Source: Microbacterium sp. Marseille-Q6648 (GTDB taxonomy: Bacteria; Actinomycetota; Actinomycetes; Actinomycetales; Microbacteriaceae). From it: a DNA stretch of 64,000 nucleotides. The notes under the pieces were generated by a model. That model was not told the DNA's origin, did not search any database, and saw only the letters and a list, made by a program, of their open reading frames with translations. Below are positions 43,380-52,395 of this stretch, piece after piece; position 1 is the first letter of the stretch; the number at the start of each line of letters is the position of its first letter. Made by a program: the position numbers and the translations under genes. The DNA lies in the NCBI RefSeq assembly GCF_943181415.1, contig NZ_CALPBZ010000001.1, forward strand, positions 1,488,001 to 1,552,000, read 5' to 3'.

Positions 43380-43868
43380 ATGGCTGATTCTTCGTTCGAC
43401 ATCGTGAGCAAGGTGGACCACCAGGAGGCCGACAACGCCCTGAATCAGGCGCGCAAGGAGGTCGAGCAGCGGTACGACTTCAAAGGCACCGGCGCCTCGA
43501 TCGAGTGGTCCGGCGAGAGCGTCCTGATCAAGGCGAACTCCGAAGAGCGCGCGAAGGCGGTTCTCGACGTCTTCCAGACCAAGCTCATCAAGCGCGGGAT
43601 CTCGCTCAAGAGCCTCGAGTCCGGCGAGCCGGCCGCCAGCGGCAAGGAGTTCCGGATCGTCTCGACGATCAAGGACGGCATCTCCTCCGAGAACGCGAAG
43701 AAGATCTCGAAGATCATCCGCGACGAGGGGCCCAAGTCCGTCAAGTCGCAGATCCAGGGCGACGAACTGCGCGTGCAGTCGAAGTCGCGCGACGACCTGC
43801 AAGAGGTGCAGCGTCTGCTGAAGGCCGCCGACCTCGACGTCGACCTTCAGTTCATCAACTACCGGTAG
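43380..43868 (+). CDS. YajQ family nucleotide-binding protein
   Basis: A 162-residue protein of the YajQ (formerly UPF0234) family. The start [20 protein letters not shown] and the later [12 protein letters not shown] are diagnostic, as is the end [10 protein letters not shown]. The fold is two RNP-like domains. Relatives bind nucleotides, including c-di-GMP in some Gram-negative species, but the role in actinobacteria is unknown. It is divergent from the maltodextrin operon and convergent with the BTAD regulator gene, from which a hairpin separates it. Confidence 0.95.
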   Translation: MADSSFDIVSKVDHQEADNALNQARKEVEQRYDFKGTGASIEWSGESVLIKANSEERAKAVLDVFQTKLIKRGISLKSLESGEPAASGKEFRIVSTIKDGISSENAKKISKIIRDEGPKSVKSQIQGDELRVQSKSRDDLQEVQRLLKAADLDVDLQFINYR

Positions 43869-43900
43869 CGCACAGGGGCCGCGCGGAGCCTCCGTCGCTC

Positions 43901-43920
43901 CCCTCACCACTCGGTGAGGG
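43901..43920. terminator. Bidirectional hairpin between yajQ-family and BTAD genes
   Basis: CCCTCACC (43901-43908) and GGTGAGGG (43913-43920) are perfect 8-base arms with an ACTC loop. The hairpin overlaps the last codons of the minus-strand regulator (stop 43904) and begins 33 bases after the yajQ-family stop. Confidence 0.65.
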
Positions 43921-46633
43921 TCCACACCTCGGGCCGCACCGCCGCGCCCTGCACGTCGGCGAAGGCGGCCGCCGCGAGCTTGAGCTCCGCAACCGCCTCA
44001 TCGTTTCGACCGGCGGCGTGCAGCAGGTCGGCGGTCTGCGAATGCAGAGCCGCGAGACGGTGACGGTCGCCCTGCCGCTCGGCGAGCACCAGGGCCTCGC
44101 GCGCCGCGTCCAGCGCGAGCGGACCGTCACCGGCGGCGGCGAGCGCCCGTGAGAGATTGTTCAGCGCGGCGATCAGCAGATCGGTGTTGCCGTGGGCGCG
44201 AGCGCGCGCGACGGCATCCCGCAGATGCTCTTCGGCGCGCACGACCTGCCCGTCGGCCAGGGCGATCATCCCGAGGACGTTGCCGGCCTGCGTGCGTGCC
44301 GCATCGTCACCCGATGCGACGGCGGCGCGCTCGGCCGCACTCGCGGCCTCCCTCGCTTCGAGGTCGTGACTCCGGCGATGCAGTACGAGTGCGAGGTCTG
44401 CCGACACCCGCGCTCGGCGACCCCCCGGCCCCTCTGCGGCGAGATCGCGTGCCGCCTCCAGATGGGCCTGAGCCAGTGCCCAGTCACCGAGACGGTCGTG
44501 CACCCCTGCGATGGCGTGCTCGATCTCGGATCGACGTCGAGGTTCGCCCTCGGCCATGGCCGAGGCCTGGTCGAGCGCGATGAGCGCCTCGGGATAGCGA
44601 CCGAGTCGGACGAGAGCGGCTCCGATCGCCGAGTACTCGTCGACACCGCCTCGGCCCAGGGCCAGCGCTGCCCGCAGCTGGAGGATCGATTCCTCGTGGG
44701 CGGACACGCTCGCCGACTCAGCCGCCGCTTTCAGGAACCACGATGCCGCCTCCGTTTCGCGACCCGCCTCCGCGAGATGCTGGGCTACCGAACCGGCAGG
44801 CGTGGCACGCGGATCGACCGCGTGCCGCCGCGCGAGGACGTCGGCGACGCGGGCGTGCAGGAGGCGACGCCGAGCCAGCGACAGCCCCTGCAACGCCGCG
44901 CTCCTCACGAGGTCGTGCGGCGCGTCGTAGCCGGGCGTGTCGTCGTGCTCGACGAGAAGGCCCCGGGCGACCGCCTCCTCGATCGCTTCGACGGTCTCGG
45001 TCTCGTCGCGCCCACTCACCGCGCGCAGCAGTTCCGGCGTGGCGACCGAGCCGATCACGACGGATGCCGCTACGACCTGTCGTGCCGTTTCGGACGCCGC
45101 GGTGAAGCGAGCCGACACGATGTCGCGCACCTGGCCGCCCTCCGCTTCCGAGGGCGCTGCGACCACTTCTCGCACGAGCAGCGGGACGCCCCGGGTTCGG
45201 CGCAGGACCTCCGCCGCGTCGACGCCTTGTCCGGCGAGTTCGACGATCTGACGCTCGTCGAACGGCTGCAGCAGGATCGTCTCGCCGGACTCCGCGACCG
45301 CCTGCTGGAGAGGCCCGTCCGTGAGCCCCGGTGCCCACGCGACGACAAGGAGCACGCCCGCCGGAAGCCGCCGCGCGATGTACCCGAGCAGCGCCGCAGA
45401 GGGCCTGTCCAGCAGTTCCGCGTCATCGACCACGAGCAGCAGGGGCTCCCCGACCGTCAGTCTCTCGATCGCTGTGCGGACGGCCTCGTGCACGCGCTGC
45501 AGGTCGCCAGGGGTACGGATCGTTCGCGGTGCGGGACCGTCGACCTGTGTGGCCAAAGCCGCCAACGGCGCCGCGGACGACCCCAGGGTCACCACGAGAT
45601 CCGGCTCCACGGTCAGCAGTGAGCGCACCAGGTCGTTAGCGGCTGCGTAGGCGAGCATCGATTCCGACGCCCGTCCGGCGATCCGGATGGTCCGGCCCCC
45701 CGCATGCTCCGCTACCGCCGCAGCCAGGACGGTCTTGCCGAGTCCAGGTTCGCCGACGATGCCGATGAGGCGACCGGATGCCGGCACCGCACTCCACGCA
45801 TCGGCCAGTCGCGCCAGGTGATCCTCTCGCCCGACGAGCCTCGTCGCCGGCTGAGCGGGGGACGCGTCCGGTGTGACGGTGGGCTGCGGCGCTTCGGGGA
45901 CGGATGCCGTCGCGGGTCGCGCGAGTCGATCGGCGCGGATGTCTTCGTGCAGCGCCGACGTCTCGGGGAGGGGCGCCACCCCGAGCTCGCGGTCGAGGAG
46001 TCGCACCAGACTCCGGTAGGCGCGCAGCGCCCCGGGCCGGTCACCGGCCCATGCCGACACCCGGATGACGTCGGCGTGTGCGGGTTCCGAGAGCGGATCC
46101 ACCTGTACGCGCCTCCGGGCCCATTCGACCGCTTCGGGCCACGAGCCGCCGTCGGTGGCCGTGGCGACGAGCCGGGCAAGGGTGCGAGAAAGCTCGTTGC
46201 GCAGCTCGTCGGCGACGCCCAGCATCCAATCGTCGAACGGCGGGCTGTCTCGCAGCGCGAAGCCTTCCGCGAACCGTTCGGCTGCGAAGTCTGCAGCGCG
46301 GCGCCAATCGGCTGCGTCGGGCGACGCGGCGAGTCGGCGGAACTCGACCACATCGCAGTCCACCGCCCCGGCATCCATACCGACGCGATCGGCGTGCACG
46401 ACGAGCGATGGACCGACGGCGGCCGCGACGGACAGCGTGCGCCTCAGAGCGGCGCGAGCGCGCGTCCTCTCCAGGTCCGGCCACAGCATTCCCGCGAGCG
46501 CGTCTCGGCCGAACTCCCGCCCCGTGACCGCCAGCAGGGCCAGGAGAGCGACTGCCTTGCGCGTGTCGAACCGCACGTCTGCGCCGTCCCGCCGCACGCG
46601 AGGCGGTCCCAGCAGCTCCAGTCGCACGGACAC
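43904..46633 (-). CDS. BTAD/AAA/TPR large transcriptional regulator (SARP-like)
   Basis: A 909-residue regulator. The N-terminal ~90 residues form a winged helix of the OmpR/SARP type (VRLELLGPPRVRRDG, with ALAGMLWPDL as the recognition region), followed by the bacterial transcriptional activation domain to about 235. A linker leads to a STAND/AAA module with Walker A GEPGLGKT near 293-300 and Walker B LLLVVDDAELLD. The C-terminal half is TPR-like helical repeats (about 650-900). The GTG at 46633 has AAAGGGG at a good distance and begins the domain exactly; a longer frame exists. It is divergent from the SpoIIE-like gene, so control of that cluster is an obvious guess. Confidence 0.85.
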   Translation of the reverse strand: MSVRLELLGPPRVRRDGADVRFDTRKAVALLALLAVTGREFGRDALAGMLWPDLERTRARAALRRTLSVAAAVGPSLVVHADRVGMDAGAVDCDVVEFRRLAASPDAADWRRAADFAAERFAEGFALRDSPPFDDWMLGVADELRNELSRTLARLVATATDGGSWPEAVEWARRRVQVDPLSEPAHADVIRVSAWAGDRPGALRAYRSLVRLLDRELGVAPLPETSALHEDIRADRLARPATASVPEAPQPTVTPDASPAQPATRLVGREDHLARLADAWSAVPASGRLIGIVGEPGLGKTVLAAAVAEHAGGRTIRIAGRASESMLAYAAANDLVRSLLTVEPDLVVTLGSSAAPLAALATQVDGPAPRTIRTPGDLQRVHEAVRTAIERLTVGEPLLLVVDDAELLDRPSAALLGYIARRLPAGVLLVVAWAPGLTDGPLQQAVAESGETILLQPFDERQIVELAGQGVDAAEVLRRTRGVPLLVREVVAAPSEAEGGQVRDIVSARFTAASETARQVVAASVVIGSVATPELLRAVSGRDETETVEAIEEAVARGLLVEHDDTPGYDAPHDLVRSAALQGLSLARRRLLHARVADVLARRHAVDPRATPAGSVAQHLAEAGRETEAASWFLKAAAESASVSAHEESILQLRAALALGRGGVDEYSAIGAALVRLGRYPEALIALDQASAMAEGEPRRRSEIEHAIAGVHDRLGDWALAQAHLEAARDLAAEGPGGRRARVSADLALVLHRRSHDLEAREAASAAERAAVASGDDAARTQAGNVLGMIALADGQVVRAEEHLRDAVARARAHGNTDLLIAALNNLSRALAAAGDGPLALDAAREALVLAERQGDRHRLAALHSQTADLLHAAGRNDEAVAELKLAAAAFADVQGAAVRPEVWTLTEW

Positions 46634-46788
46634 GATCACCCCTTTGAGGACACCGTAACGGTGTGAGGGCATCCACAGCGTTCCGAGTTCGCAGATCAAC
46701 TCGAATCCGTAACGCTTTCGGAACGCCGGCCGGAGCATCATCGTTGCAGTACCGGCCGCTGTGCAGCGGTCCGGTCGAGGAGGATCGG

Positions 46789-48471
46789 ATGACCGACACG
46801 CTCGAGACAGCGACGCAGACGGCGGCGGATCCGCAGCGGCTCGACGTGCAGGACGGGCCGGACGGCGGCGAGCGCGGGCGCCGACGGGCCGGAGACCGAA
46901 GGACGTCCAGGGCTGCCCGTCGCGGTCACCAGAGTGCGGTTCCGTCGCGGGCTCGCCGGATCGAGATCGAGATCGAACCCGGTGATCCGCTGCTGGTCTA
47001 TCTGCAGTCCGCCTCGGGACCCGTCGACATCGGCGCGCTGCCCGCGTACTCTCCCGCGGTGGCGAGGATGATCGCCCAGGAAGTGCAGCTGGTCGTGCCG
47101 CTCGTCACGAGCGGCGAACTCGTCGGCATCCTCGCTCTGGGACAGCGGCTCTCGGAGAGGACGTACTCCCGCAACGACCGCCGACTGCTCGACAGCCTCG
47201 CACGGTACGCGGCGCCGGCCCTGCGGCTGGGCCAGCTGATGCGGGTGCAGGAGCGTGAGGCCCGGGAGCGGGAACGCATCGAGCAGGAGCTGCATGTCGC
47301 TCAGCTCATCCAGCAGCAGTTCCTTCCGGCCCAGCTGCCGGAACTGGGCGGGTGGAATGTGGCTGCCTTCTACCGGCCCGCGCGCACGGTCGGCGGGGAC
47401 TTCTACGACCTCATCGAGCTGCCCGACGGCAGGATCATGGTCGTCACCGGCGATGTCACAGACAAGGGCGTGCCGGCTGCGCTCGTGATGGCCAGCACGC
47501 ACGCGCTGCTGCGATCGGCGGCTTCCGCGGTGACCTCACCGGGCGAGGTGCTTCGCCGCGTGAATGAACTGCTCATTCCGCAGATCCCCACCCACATGTT
47601 CGTGACGTGCCTCGTGCTGGTGCTCGACCTCGAGTCCGGCCGCACGCACTTCGCGAACGCGGGACACAATCTGCCGTATGTGCAGCGCGGCGAACGGGTC
47701 GTCCAGCTGCACGCGCGCGGGATGCCGCTGGGACTGATGTCCGGCAGCGTCTACGAAGAGCACGAGACCGTCATCGGGCCGGGCGAGATCGTGCTGTTGT
47801 ACAGCGACGGCATCACCGAGCAGCACCGCGCCGATGGTGAGATGTTCGGATTCGGGCGGACCGCAGCGCTGGTCGCAGGGGCCGACACCGGCCAGCAGCT
47901 CGTCGACGACGCCGTCCACGCCCTGGGTGCGTTCTCCGCGGGCGTCGACCAGGAGGACGACATCACCCTGGTGACACTCCAGCGAGGTCGCCGCGGCGGA
48001 GTCGCCGATTCGCTGTCGTTCTCTGTTGCGAGCGAGCCGGGCAACGAGCGCGATGCAATGGACAAGGTCGCCTCGATCGCGGCCACGGCGCTGGAGGGTG
48101 CGCGCCTGGACGCCCTCAAGACCGCCGTCAGCGAGACGGTGATGAACGCCATCGAGCACGGCAACCGCGCAGACGCCGCGCTCGACGTGCTCATCACCGC
48201 CCGGCGAACCTCGGAGTACGTGACCGTCGAGGTGTCCGACTTCGGCCGGGGACTTCGGCAGGATGCCGAGACGCCGGACCTGGACCTGAAGCTGGCCGGA
48301 CTGCAGCGACCCCGTGGGTGGGGGCTGTTCCTCGTGCGCGAGCTCGTCGACCACGTCGAGGAGTTCGGCGACGGCGATCGGCACGTCGTCCGACTCGTGA
48401 TGCGTGTGGATGGAACGGATGCGGCGGCCACGGTCGCGCGGGGCGGAGGGAACCATGGGAATGACTCATGA
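46789..48471 (+). CDS. PP2C (SpoIIE) phosphatase fused to an anti-sigma serine kinase domain
   Basis: Partner-switching protein of 560 residues. An Arg-rich N-terminus (1-57) is followed by the second half of a GAF-like domain (about 60-145: DPLLVYLQSASG, VVPLVTSGELVGILALGQRL), a coiled coil (148-178), and a SpoIIE phosphatase domain (185-395) with VGGDFYD (201-207) and GDVTDKG (221-227). A C-terminal RsbW-like HATPase domain (410-550) has the N-box TVMNAIEHGN and a G-box DFGRGL. It would both phosphorylate and dephosphorylate STAS partners. AGGAGG is six bases before the ATG. The truncated GAF start suggests that the missing upstream sensor half is encoded by the separate membrane proteins in the same cluster. 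Confidence 0.92.
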   Translation: MTDTLETATQTAADPQRLDVQDGPDGGERGRRRAGDRRTSRAARRGHQSAVPSRARRIEIEIEPGDPLLVYLQSASGPVDIGALPAYSPAVARMIAQEVQLVVPLVTSGELVGILALGQRLSERTYSRNDRRLLDSLARYAAPALRLGQLMRVQEREARERERIEQELHVAQLIQQQFLPAQLPELGGWNVAAFYRPARTVGGDFYDLIELPDGRIMVVTGDVTDKGVPAALVMASTHALLRSAASAVTSPGEVLRRVNELLIPQIPTHMFVTCLVLVLDLESGRTHFANAGHNLPYVQRGERVVQLHARGMPLGLMSGSVYEEHETVIGPGEIVLLYSDGITEQHRADGEMFGFGRTAALVAGADTGQQLVDDAVHALGAFSAGVDQEDDITLVTLQRGRRGGVADSLSFSVASEPGNERDAMDKVASIAATALEGARLDALKTAVSETVMNAIEHGNRADAALDVLITARRTSEYVTVEVSDFGRGLRQDAETPDLDLKLAGLQRPRGWGLFLVRELVDHVEEFGDGDRHVVRLVMRVDGTDAAATVARGGGNHGNDS

Positions 48472-48778
48472 AATTCGTCGAAAGGGCGATCGTGTCGATG
48501 TCGTCCTGGTGGGCAGGATCGACAGGGACGCGACGACGGATCTGGACGCGGCGTTCTCCGCGGCATCCATCGACTCGCCCGCGTCGATTCAGCTGGACTT
48601 CACGGACGTCGACTACATCAACTCGACGGGGATCGCCCTCATCGTCAGCCTTCTGGCGCGGGCACGCGCGGAGGGGATCGGCGTGCGGGCCTCGGGCCTC
48701 ACCGAGCACTACCGACACATCTTCGAGATCACCCGGCTGAGCGACTTCATCGACATCGTGCAGCCGGTGAAGGGGTAG
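48455..48778 (+). CDS. STAS domain anti-sigma factor antagonist (first)
   Basis: A 107-residue SpoIIAA/RsbV-like protein. The phosphorylatable Ser/Thr lie in DYINSTGIAL (Ser57, Thr58), and the family's C-terminal VRASGLTEHYRHIFEITRL follows. Its ATG at 48455 has GGAGGG upstream and starts inside the last codons of the phosphatase gene. It is the natural substrate and partner of the fused kinase/phosphatase. Confidence 0.93.
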   Translation: MGMTHEIRRKGDRVDVVLVGRIDRDATTDLDAAFSAASIDSPASIQLDFTDVDYINSTGIALIVSLLARARAEGIGVRASGLTEHYRHIFEITRLSDFIDIVQPVKG

Positions 48779-48787
48779 GGAATCGTC

Positions 48788-49150
48788 ATGGCATCCGCAG
48801 CGCGCATGGACGTCACTCACCCCGCACCGGGGGCGGCGGCGATCACCATCGCGGGCGACGTCACCGCAGCGTGCGAGGACGACCTGATGGCGGCGCACGA
48901 GAGCGCATCCGACCGCGGCGCGAAACTCATCGTCCTCGACTTCTCGGGCATGGCCTACATGAACAGCGGCGGGATCGGCATGCTCGTGACGCTGCTCGTC
49001 CGCGGACAGCGCCGACAGCAGCGGATCGCCGCGGTCGGCCTGACCGATCATTACCGGCAGATCTTCGAGCTCACCCGGCTCGACGAGGCGATCGCGCTCC
49101 ATGACGACACCGAATCGGCGATCCGGGCGCTCTCCACACAAGGAGGATGA
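48788..49150 (+). CDS. STAS domain anti-sigma factor antagonist (second)
   Basis: A 120-residue paralogue of the previous protein. The phosphosite is YMNSGGIGML (Ser60), with Gly replacing the Thr that follows in the first copy. The segment AAVGLTDHYRQIFELTRLDEAIAL is closely similar to its neighbour, pointing to a tandem duplication. Its end overlaps the ribosome site of the next gene. Confidence 0.92.
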   Translation: MASAARMDVTHPAPGAAAITIAGDVTAACEDDLMAAHESASDRGAKLIVLDFSGMAYMNSGGIGMLVTLLVRGQRRQQRIAAVGLTDHYRQIFELTRLDEAIALHDDTESAIRALSTQGG

Positions 49151-49152
49151 GC

Positions 49153-49872
49153 ATGGCAGAACAGAACGGTGCGGTACCTCGGGACGCGGCCTTCTGGGCC
49201 GCGAAGGTGGATCGCCTGCAGGTGAGCGACCCCACCGAACCGCACGGCTACAACGTTCAGGGCAAGCGCGTCGCAGGCCCCATGAACGGCTTCGGCCGCT
49301 TATGGCAGCGCACCTACGTCGCCGACCTCGGCGATTCGGTCACCCCCGAGACCCTGATCGCCGACTGGCGCGCGCACTTCGGCCGGTACTGGCCGCGAAT
49401 GGGGCGATTCCACGGCTCGGTGTCTGCGATCGAACCGGGCGATGTCACGGCGCTGACGGCGGGCGGGATGACGACCGGCATCATGGTGCTCTACGCCGAC
49501 GACACCTCTTTCACCTTCCTCACACCAGAGGGGCACATGTTCGCGGCGATGATCACCTTCTCCGCCGAGACCGACGGCACGGGCCGCACGATCGCCCAGA
49601 TCCGGATGCTCCTGCGCTGCTCGGACCCGCTCTTCGAGAGCATGTGGCCGCTCGCACGACGGGGCGAGGACGTCTTCTGGCCGGGTGTCCTGCGCAACCT
49701 TGCCGCCGCCCACGGTGTCGGAGAGGTCGAGGTCGGCGAGCAGACGATCTGCGTCGACCGCCGGCGGCTCTGGGCGAACTGGAGGAATGTGCGTCACAAC
49801 GCGGGCATCCGCACGCTCACCCACGCTGTGACCGCGCCGCTCCGCCTTCGTCGAACAGGGACGGCGACCTGA
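49153..49872 (+). CDS. Protein of unknown function in the partner-switching cluster
   Basis: A 239-residue soluble protein that I do not recognise. Its middle (about 75-160) alternates short beta strands and loops (GSVSAIEPGDVTALTAG, TSFTFLTPEGHMFAAMITFSA), which could be a START/SRPBCC-like ligand pocket. A conserved-looking FWPGVLRNLAAAHGV helix follows near 175. No signal peptide or membrane helix is seen. ATG 49153 lies six bases after AGGAGG and is better than the ATG at 49147. Its position between the STAS genes and the membrane proteins suggests a signalling or ligand-binding part of the same system. Confidence 0.75.
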   Translation: MAEQNGAVPRDAAFWAAKVDRLQVSDPTEPHGYNVQGKRVAGPMNGFGRLWQRTYVADLGDSVTPETLIADWRAHFGRYWPRMGRFHGSVSAIEPGDVTALTAGGMTTGIMVLYADDTSFTFLTPEGHMFAAMITFSAETDGTGRTIAQIRMLLRCSDPLFESMWPLARRGEDVFWPGVLRNLAAAHGVGEVEVGEQTICVDRRRLWANWRNVRHNAGIRTLTHAVTAPLRLRRTGTAT

Positions 49873-49912
49873 TGGATCCGGTGATGGGGCCGGCGGCGGG
49901 GAGCGCGCCATC

Positions 49913-51100
49913 ATGATCCCCCGCGGTGCGCGCGACAATGCTCGTCGAGCGGCCATCTGGGTGGGAGTGGGCGTGCTCCTCGCGCTGAACGCCGCTCTCG
50001 CGGTCGGATTCGGTGCGGTCACGGGCCTTCTCGGCTTCAGCGGATTCCCGATCGTGGGCGCGATCATCCTGATGACGCGTCCACGGAACGGCGTAGGGAG
50101 GTACCTCTACGCCGTCGGGATCCTCTGGGGTGTCAGCGCTGCGATGGCTCTCGCGGGCGGGTTCGCCGACACCGGAGGCTGGTCGGGGGTCGCAGGCGTT
50201 GCGACGGGACCGGCCTGGGCCGAAGCCATCCAGGCCGCTCTGGGCTGGCCCGCCTGGGTGATGCTTCCGCTCATCGGATTGATCTTTCCGACCGGTCGTG
50301 TCGAGACGCGGAGCGGCCGCGCTCTGTTCTGGCTGCTCATCGGTTTCGCAGCGCTCGCAGGCGCGGCCGAGGCGGTCCGACCCGGCCCCCTGCCGGTGAG
50401 CGCGCGACCGAACCCACTGGGCGTCCCCGCTCTCACGGGGCTGACCGACGCCGTCACGGGCCCTGTCGGACTGGTGTGCTTCCTGGGGATCATCGTCGCC
50501 GTCATCGTCGATCTCGCGGTGCGGTGGCGACGCTCTTCCGGCGCCGACCGCCTGCAGTACCGGTGGCTGGTGTTCGGCCTTGTCTCCACGATCGCCATCG
50601 TCGCGCTTTCGGGCGCCATCAACGCGGTGTTCCCCGGCCGGGCCTGGGTCGAGATCTGGTCGGCGATCGCCGTGCTCTCGACGAACCTGATTCCCGTGGC
50701 CATCGGCATCGCCGTCACACGACACGGCCTGTACGAGCTCGGGCGGGTCGTCTCGCGGACCGTGTCCTATGCGATCGTCACTGCATTGGTCATCGGGATC
50801 TACGCCGCAGCCGTGACCTCGACCACGCGGCTCCTGCCCGATCTGCCGACAGTCGGAGTCGCCGTGGCCACCCTCGTGGCCGCGGCGCTCTTCCTCCCTG
50901 CGCTCAGAATGGTTCAGCGCCGGATCGATCGGCGCTTCGACCGCGAGCATTACGACGCGCAGGAAGTCGTCGACGAGTTCGGCGAACGTCTCCGCATCGG
51001 AACCGACCCGCTCACGACATCCGACGACCTCACTCGCGCCGTCGAGCGCACTCTGCAGCCGACGGCGATCGGCCTCTGGACGACAGGAGCCGGGTCGTGA
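49913..51100 (+). CDS. Multi-helix membrane sensor-like protein, detached from any kinase (first)
   Basis: A 395-residue protein with about eight membrane helices over residues 10-320, then a short cytoplasmic end: RRIDRRFDREHYDAQEVVDEFGERLR ... TRAVERTLQPTAIGLWT. In multidomain actinobacterial sensors this same membrane-plus-coil segment is followed directly by GAF, kinase or SpoIIE domains; here the protein stops. It therefore looks like the input half of a split receptor. The next gene encodes a paralogue with an overlapping GTGA start. Confidence 0.78.
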   Translation: MIPRGARDNARRAAIWVGVGVLLALNAALAVGFGAVTGLLGFSGFPIVGAIILMTRPRNGVGRYLYAVGILWGVSAAMALAGGFADTGGWSGVAGVATGPAWAEAIQAALGWPAWVMLPLIGLIFPTGRVETRSGRALFWLLIGFAALAGAAEAVRPGPLPVSARPNPLGVPALTGLTDAVTGPVGLVCFLGIIVAVIVDLAVRWRRSSGADRLQYRWLVFGLVSTIAIVALSGAINAVFPGRAWVEIWSAIAVLSTNLIPVAIGIAVTRHGLYELGRVVSRTVSYAIVTALVIGIYAAAVTSTTRLLPDLPTVGVAVATLVAAALFLPALRMVQRRIDRRFDREHYDAQEVVDEFGERLRIGTDPLTTSDDLTRAVERTLQPTAIGLWTTGAGS

Positions 51101-52293
51101 GCGACCGGACCCGTCGCCGCAACGATCGTGCGCGGGCCTGGCCCGCTTTTCTGTGCGCCGGAGTGGTCCTGTCGATGCTCATGGTGACGATCGCGGCGTA
51201 CGTGGCGGACGGACGCCCCGCAGGGGACGCCGCGCCGTTCCTCACTTTGTTGACGATCTTCGTCGGCGTCGGCTGCCTGCTTTCGTGGAAGCGTCCGCTC
51301 AATCCGATCGGCTGGCTGCTTCTGCTGATCCCGGCCCTCTTCACGATCGGGACGCCCGCGACCCTCCTCGGCGAAGCTCTCCTCCCGTCGGCGCCCGATC
51401 TCTCGGCATGGTTGTTCTGGTACGGCTACGACCGCGAGGACACGTGGAGCTGGCTCCCGCCGATCGGACTGCTCCTCACCCAGATCCCCCTCCGATTCCC
51501 CGACGGCGCATTGCCGTCGCCACGATGGCGGTGGTTCTCTCGGTATACGATCGCCGCACTCGTCATGGCGAGCGCGGGACTGTCGACGCTGTCCGCAGAG
51601 GTCTATCCCGGTATCCCCAACCCCGCCCATCTGTCCGCGCTCGCCGAGAATCCGCTCATCATCCCGGTGTCCTTCGCCGCGCTGGCGGTAGCATTCATCG
51701 GCTCGCTCGCCTCGCTCATCGTGCGCTACCGGCGCGCGGACCCGGTCCAGCGCGCGCAACTGCGGTGGATGCTGTGGGCGGTCGGGCTGGCCGTGGCGAT
51801 TCTGATCGCGAGCTGGATCATCCCCGACCCGTGGATGGGTATCACCGGCGTCGTGCTCGTGTCGTACGGGCTGATCCCCGTCGCGATCGCCATCGCCGTG
51901 CTTCGCTACCGCCTGTACGAGATCGATCGCATCATCTCGCGCACGGCCGCCTACGCGCTGGTGACCGCCGTCGCTGTCGCGATCTACACGATCGTCGTGA
52001 CCTCGGTCGCGTGGCTGCTTCCTGACGCCACCACCCTCGGCGTCGCCCTGGCGACGCTCCTGGCAGCGGGGGTCTTCCTTCCGGTCCTGCGCGTGTCGCG
52101 TCGTCTCCTCGACCGCAGGTTCAATCGCGCGCAGTACGACGCCGAGCGTGTCGTGGATGCCTTCGGGGATCGGCTTCGGACCGGCGTCGACCCGCACACT
52201 GCCGCCGCCGACCTCACGGGCGCGGTCGAACGGACCCTCGAGCCTTCCGTCGTCGGCATCTGGACCCGTCCACCGCCTCGGGACGACGAGTAG
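51097..52293 (+). CDS. Multi-helix membrane sensor-like protein, detached from any kinase (second)
   Basis: A 398-residue paralogue of the preceding protein. The tail aligns closely: YEIDRIISRTAAYALVTAVAV, LLDRRFNRAQYDAERVVDAFGDRLR, TGAVERTLEPSVVGIW. The outer parts of the helices differ more, with a Trp/Tyr/Asp-rich loop (FWYGYDREDTWSWLPP) that could contact a ligand. GTG at 51097 overlaps the previous stop. No kinase domain follows. Confidence 0.78.
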   Translation: MSDRTRRRNDRARAWPAFLCAGVVLSMLMVTIAAYVADGRPAGDAAPFLTLLTIFVGVGCLLSWKRPLNPIGWLLLLIPALFTIGTPATLLGEALLPSAPDLSAWLFWYGYDREDTWSWLPPIGLLLTQIPLRFPDGALPSPRWRWFSRYTIAALVMASAGLSTLSAEVYPGIPNPAHLSALAENPLIIPVSFAALAVAFIGSLASLIVRYRRADPVQRAQLRWMLWAVGLAVAILIASWIIPDPWMGITGVVLVSYGLIPVAIAIAVLRYRLYEIDRIISRTAAYALVTAVAVAIYTIVVTSVAWLLPDATTLGVALATLLAAGVFLPVLRVSRRLLDRRFNRAQYDAERVVDAFGDRLRTGVDPHTAAADLTGAVERTLEPSVVGIWTRPPPRDDE

Positions 52294-52395
52294 CGCATGC
52301 GGAACGATGACGAATGTCCGAAGCTCGCCGGCATAGGGAAGGTCGCGCCCCGCGGGATTCGAAGCGATGTCCGAGGGTGGTGTGATGATGTTCGC

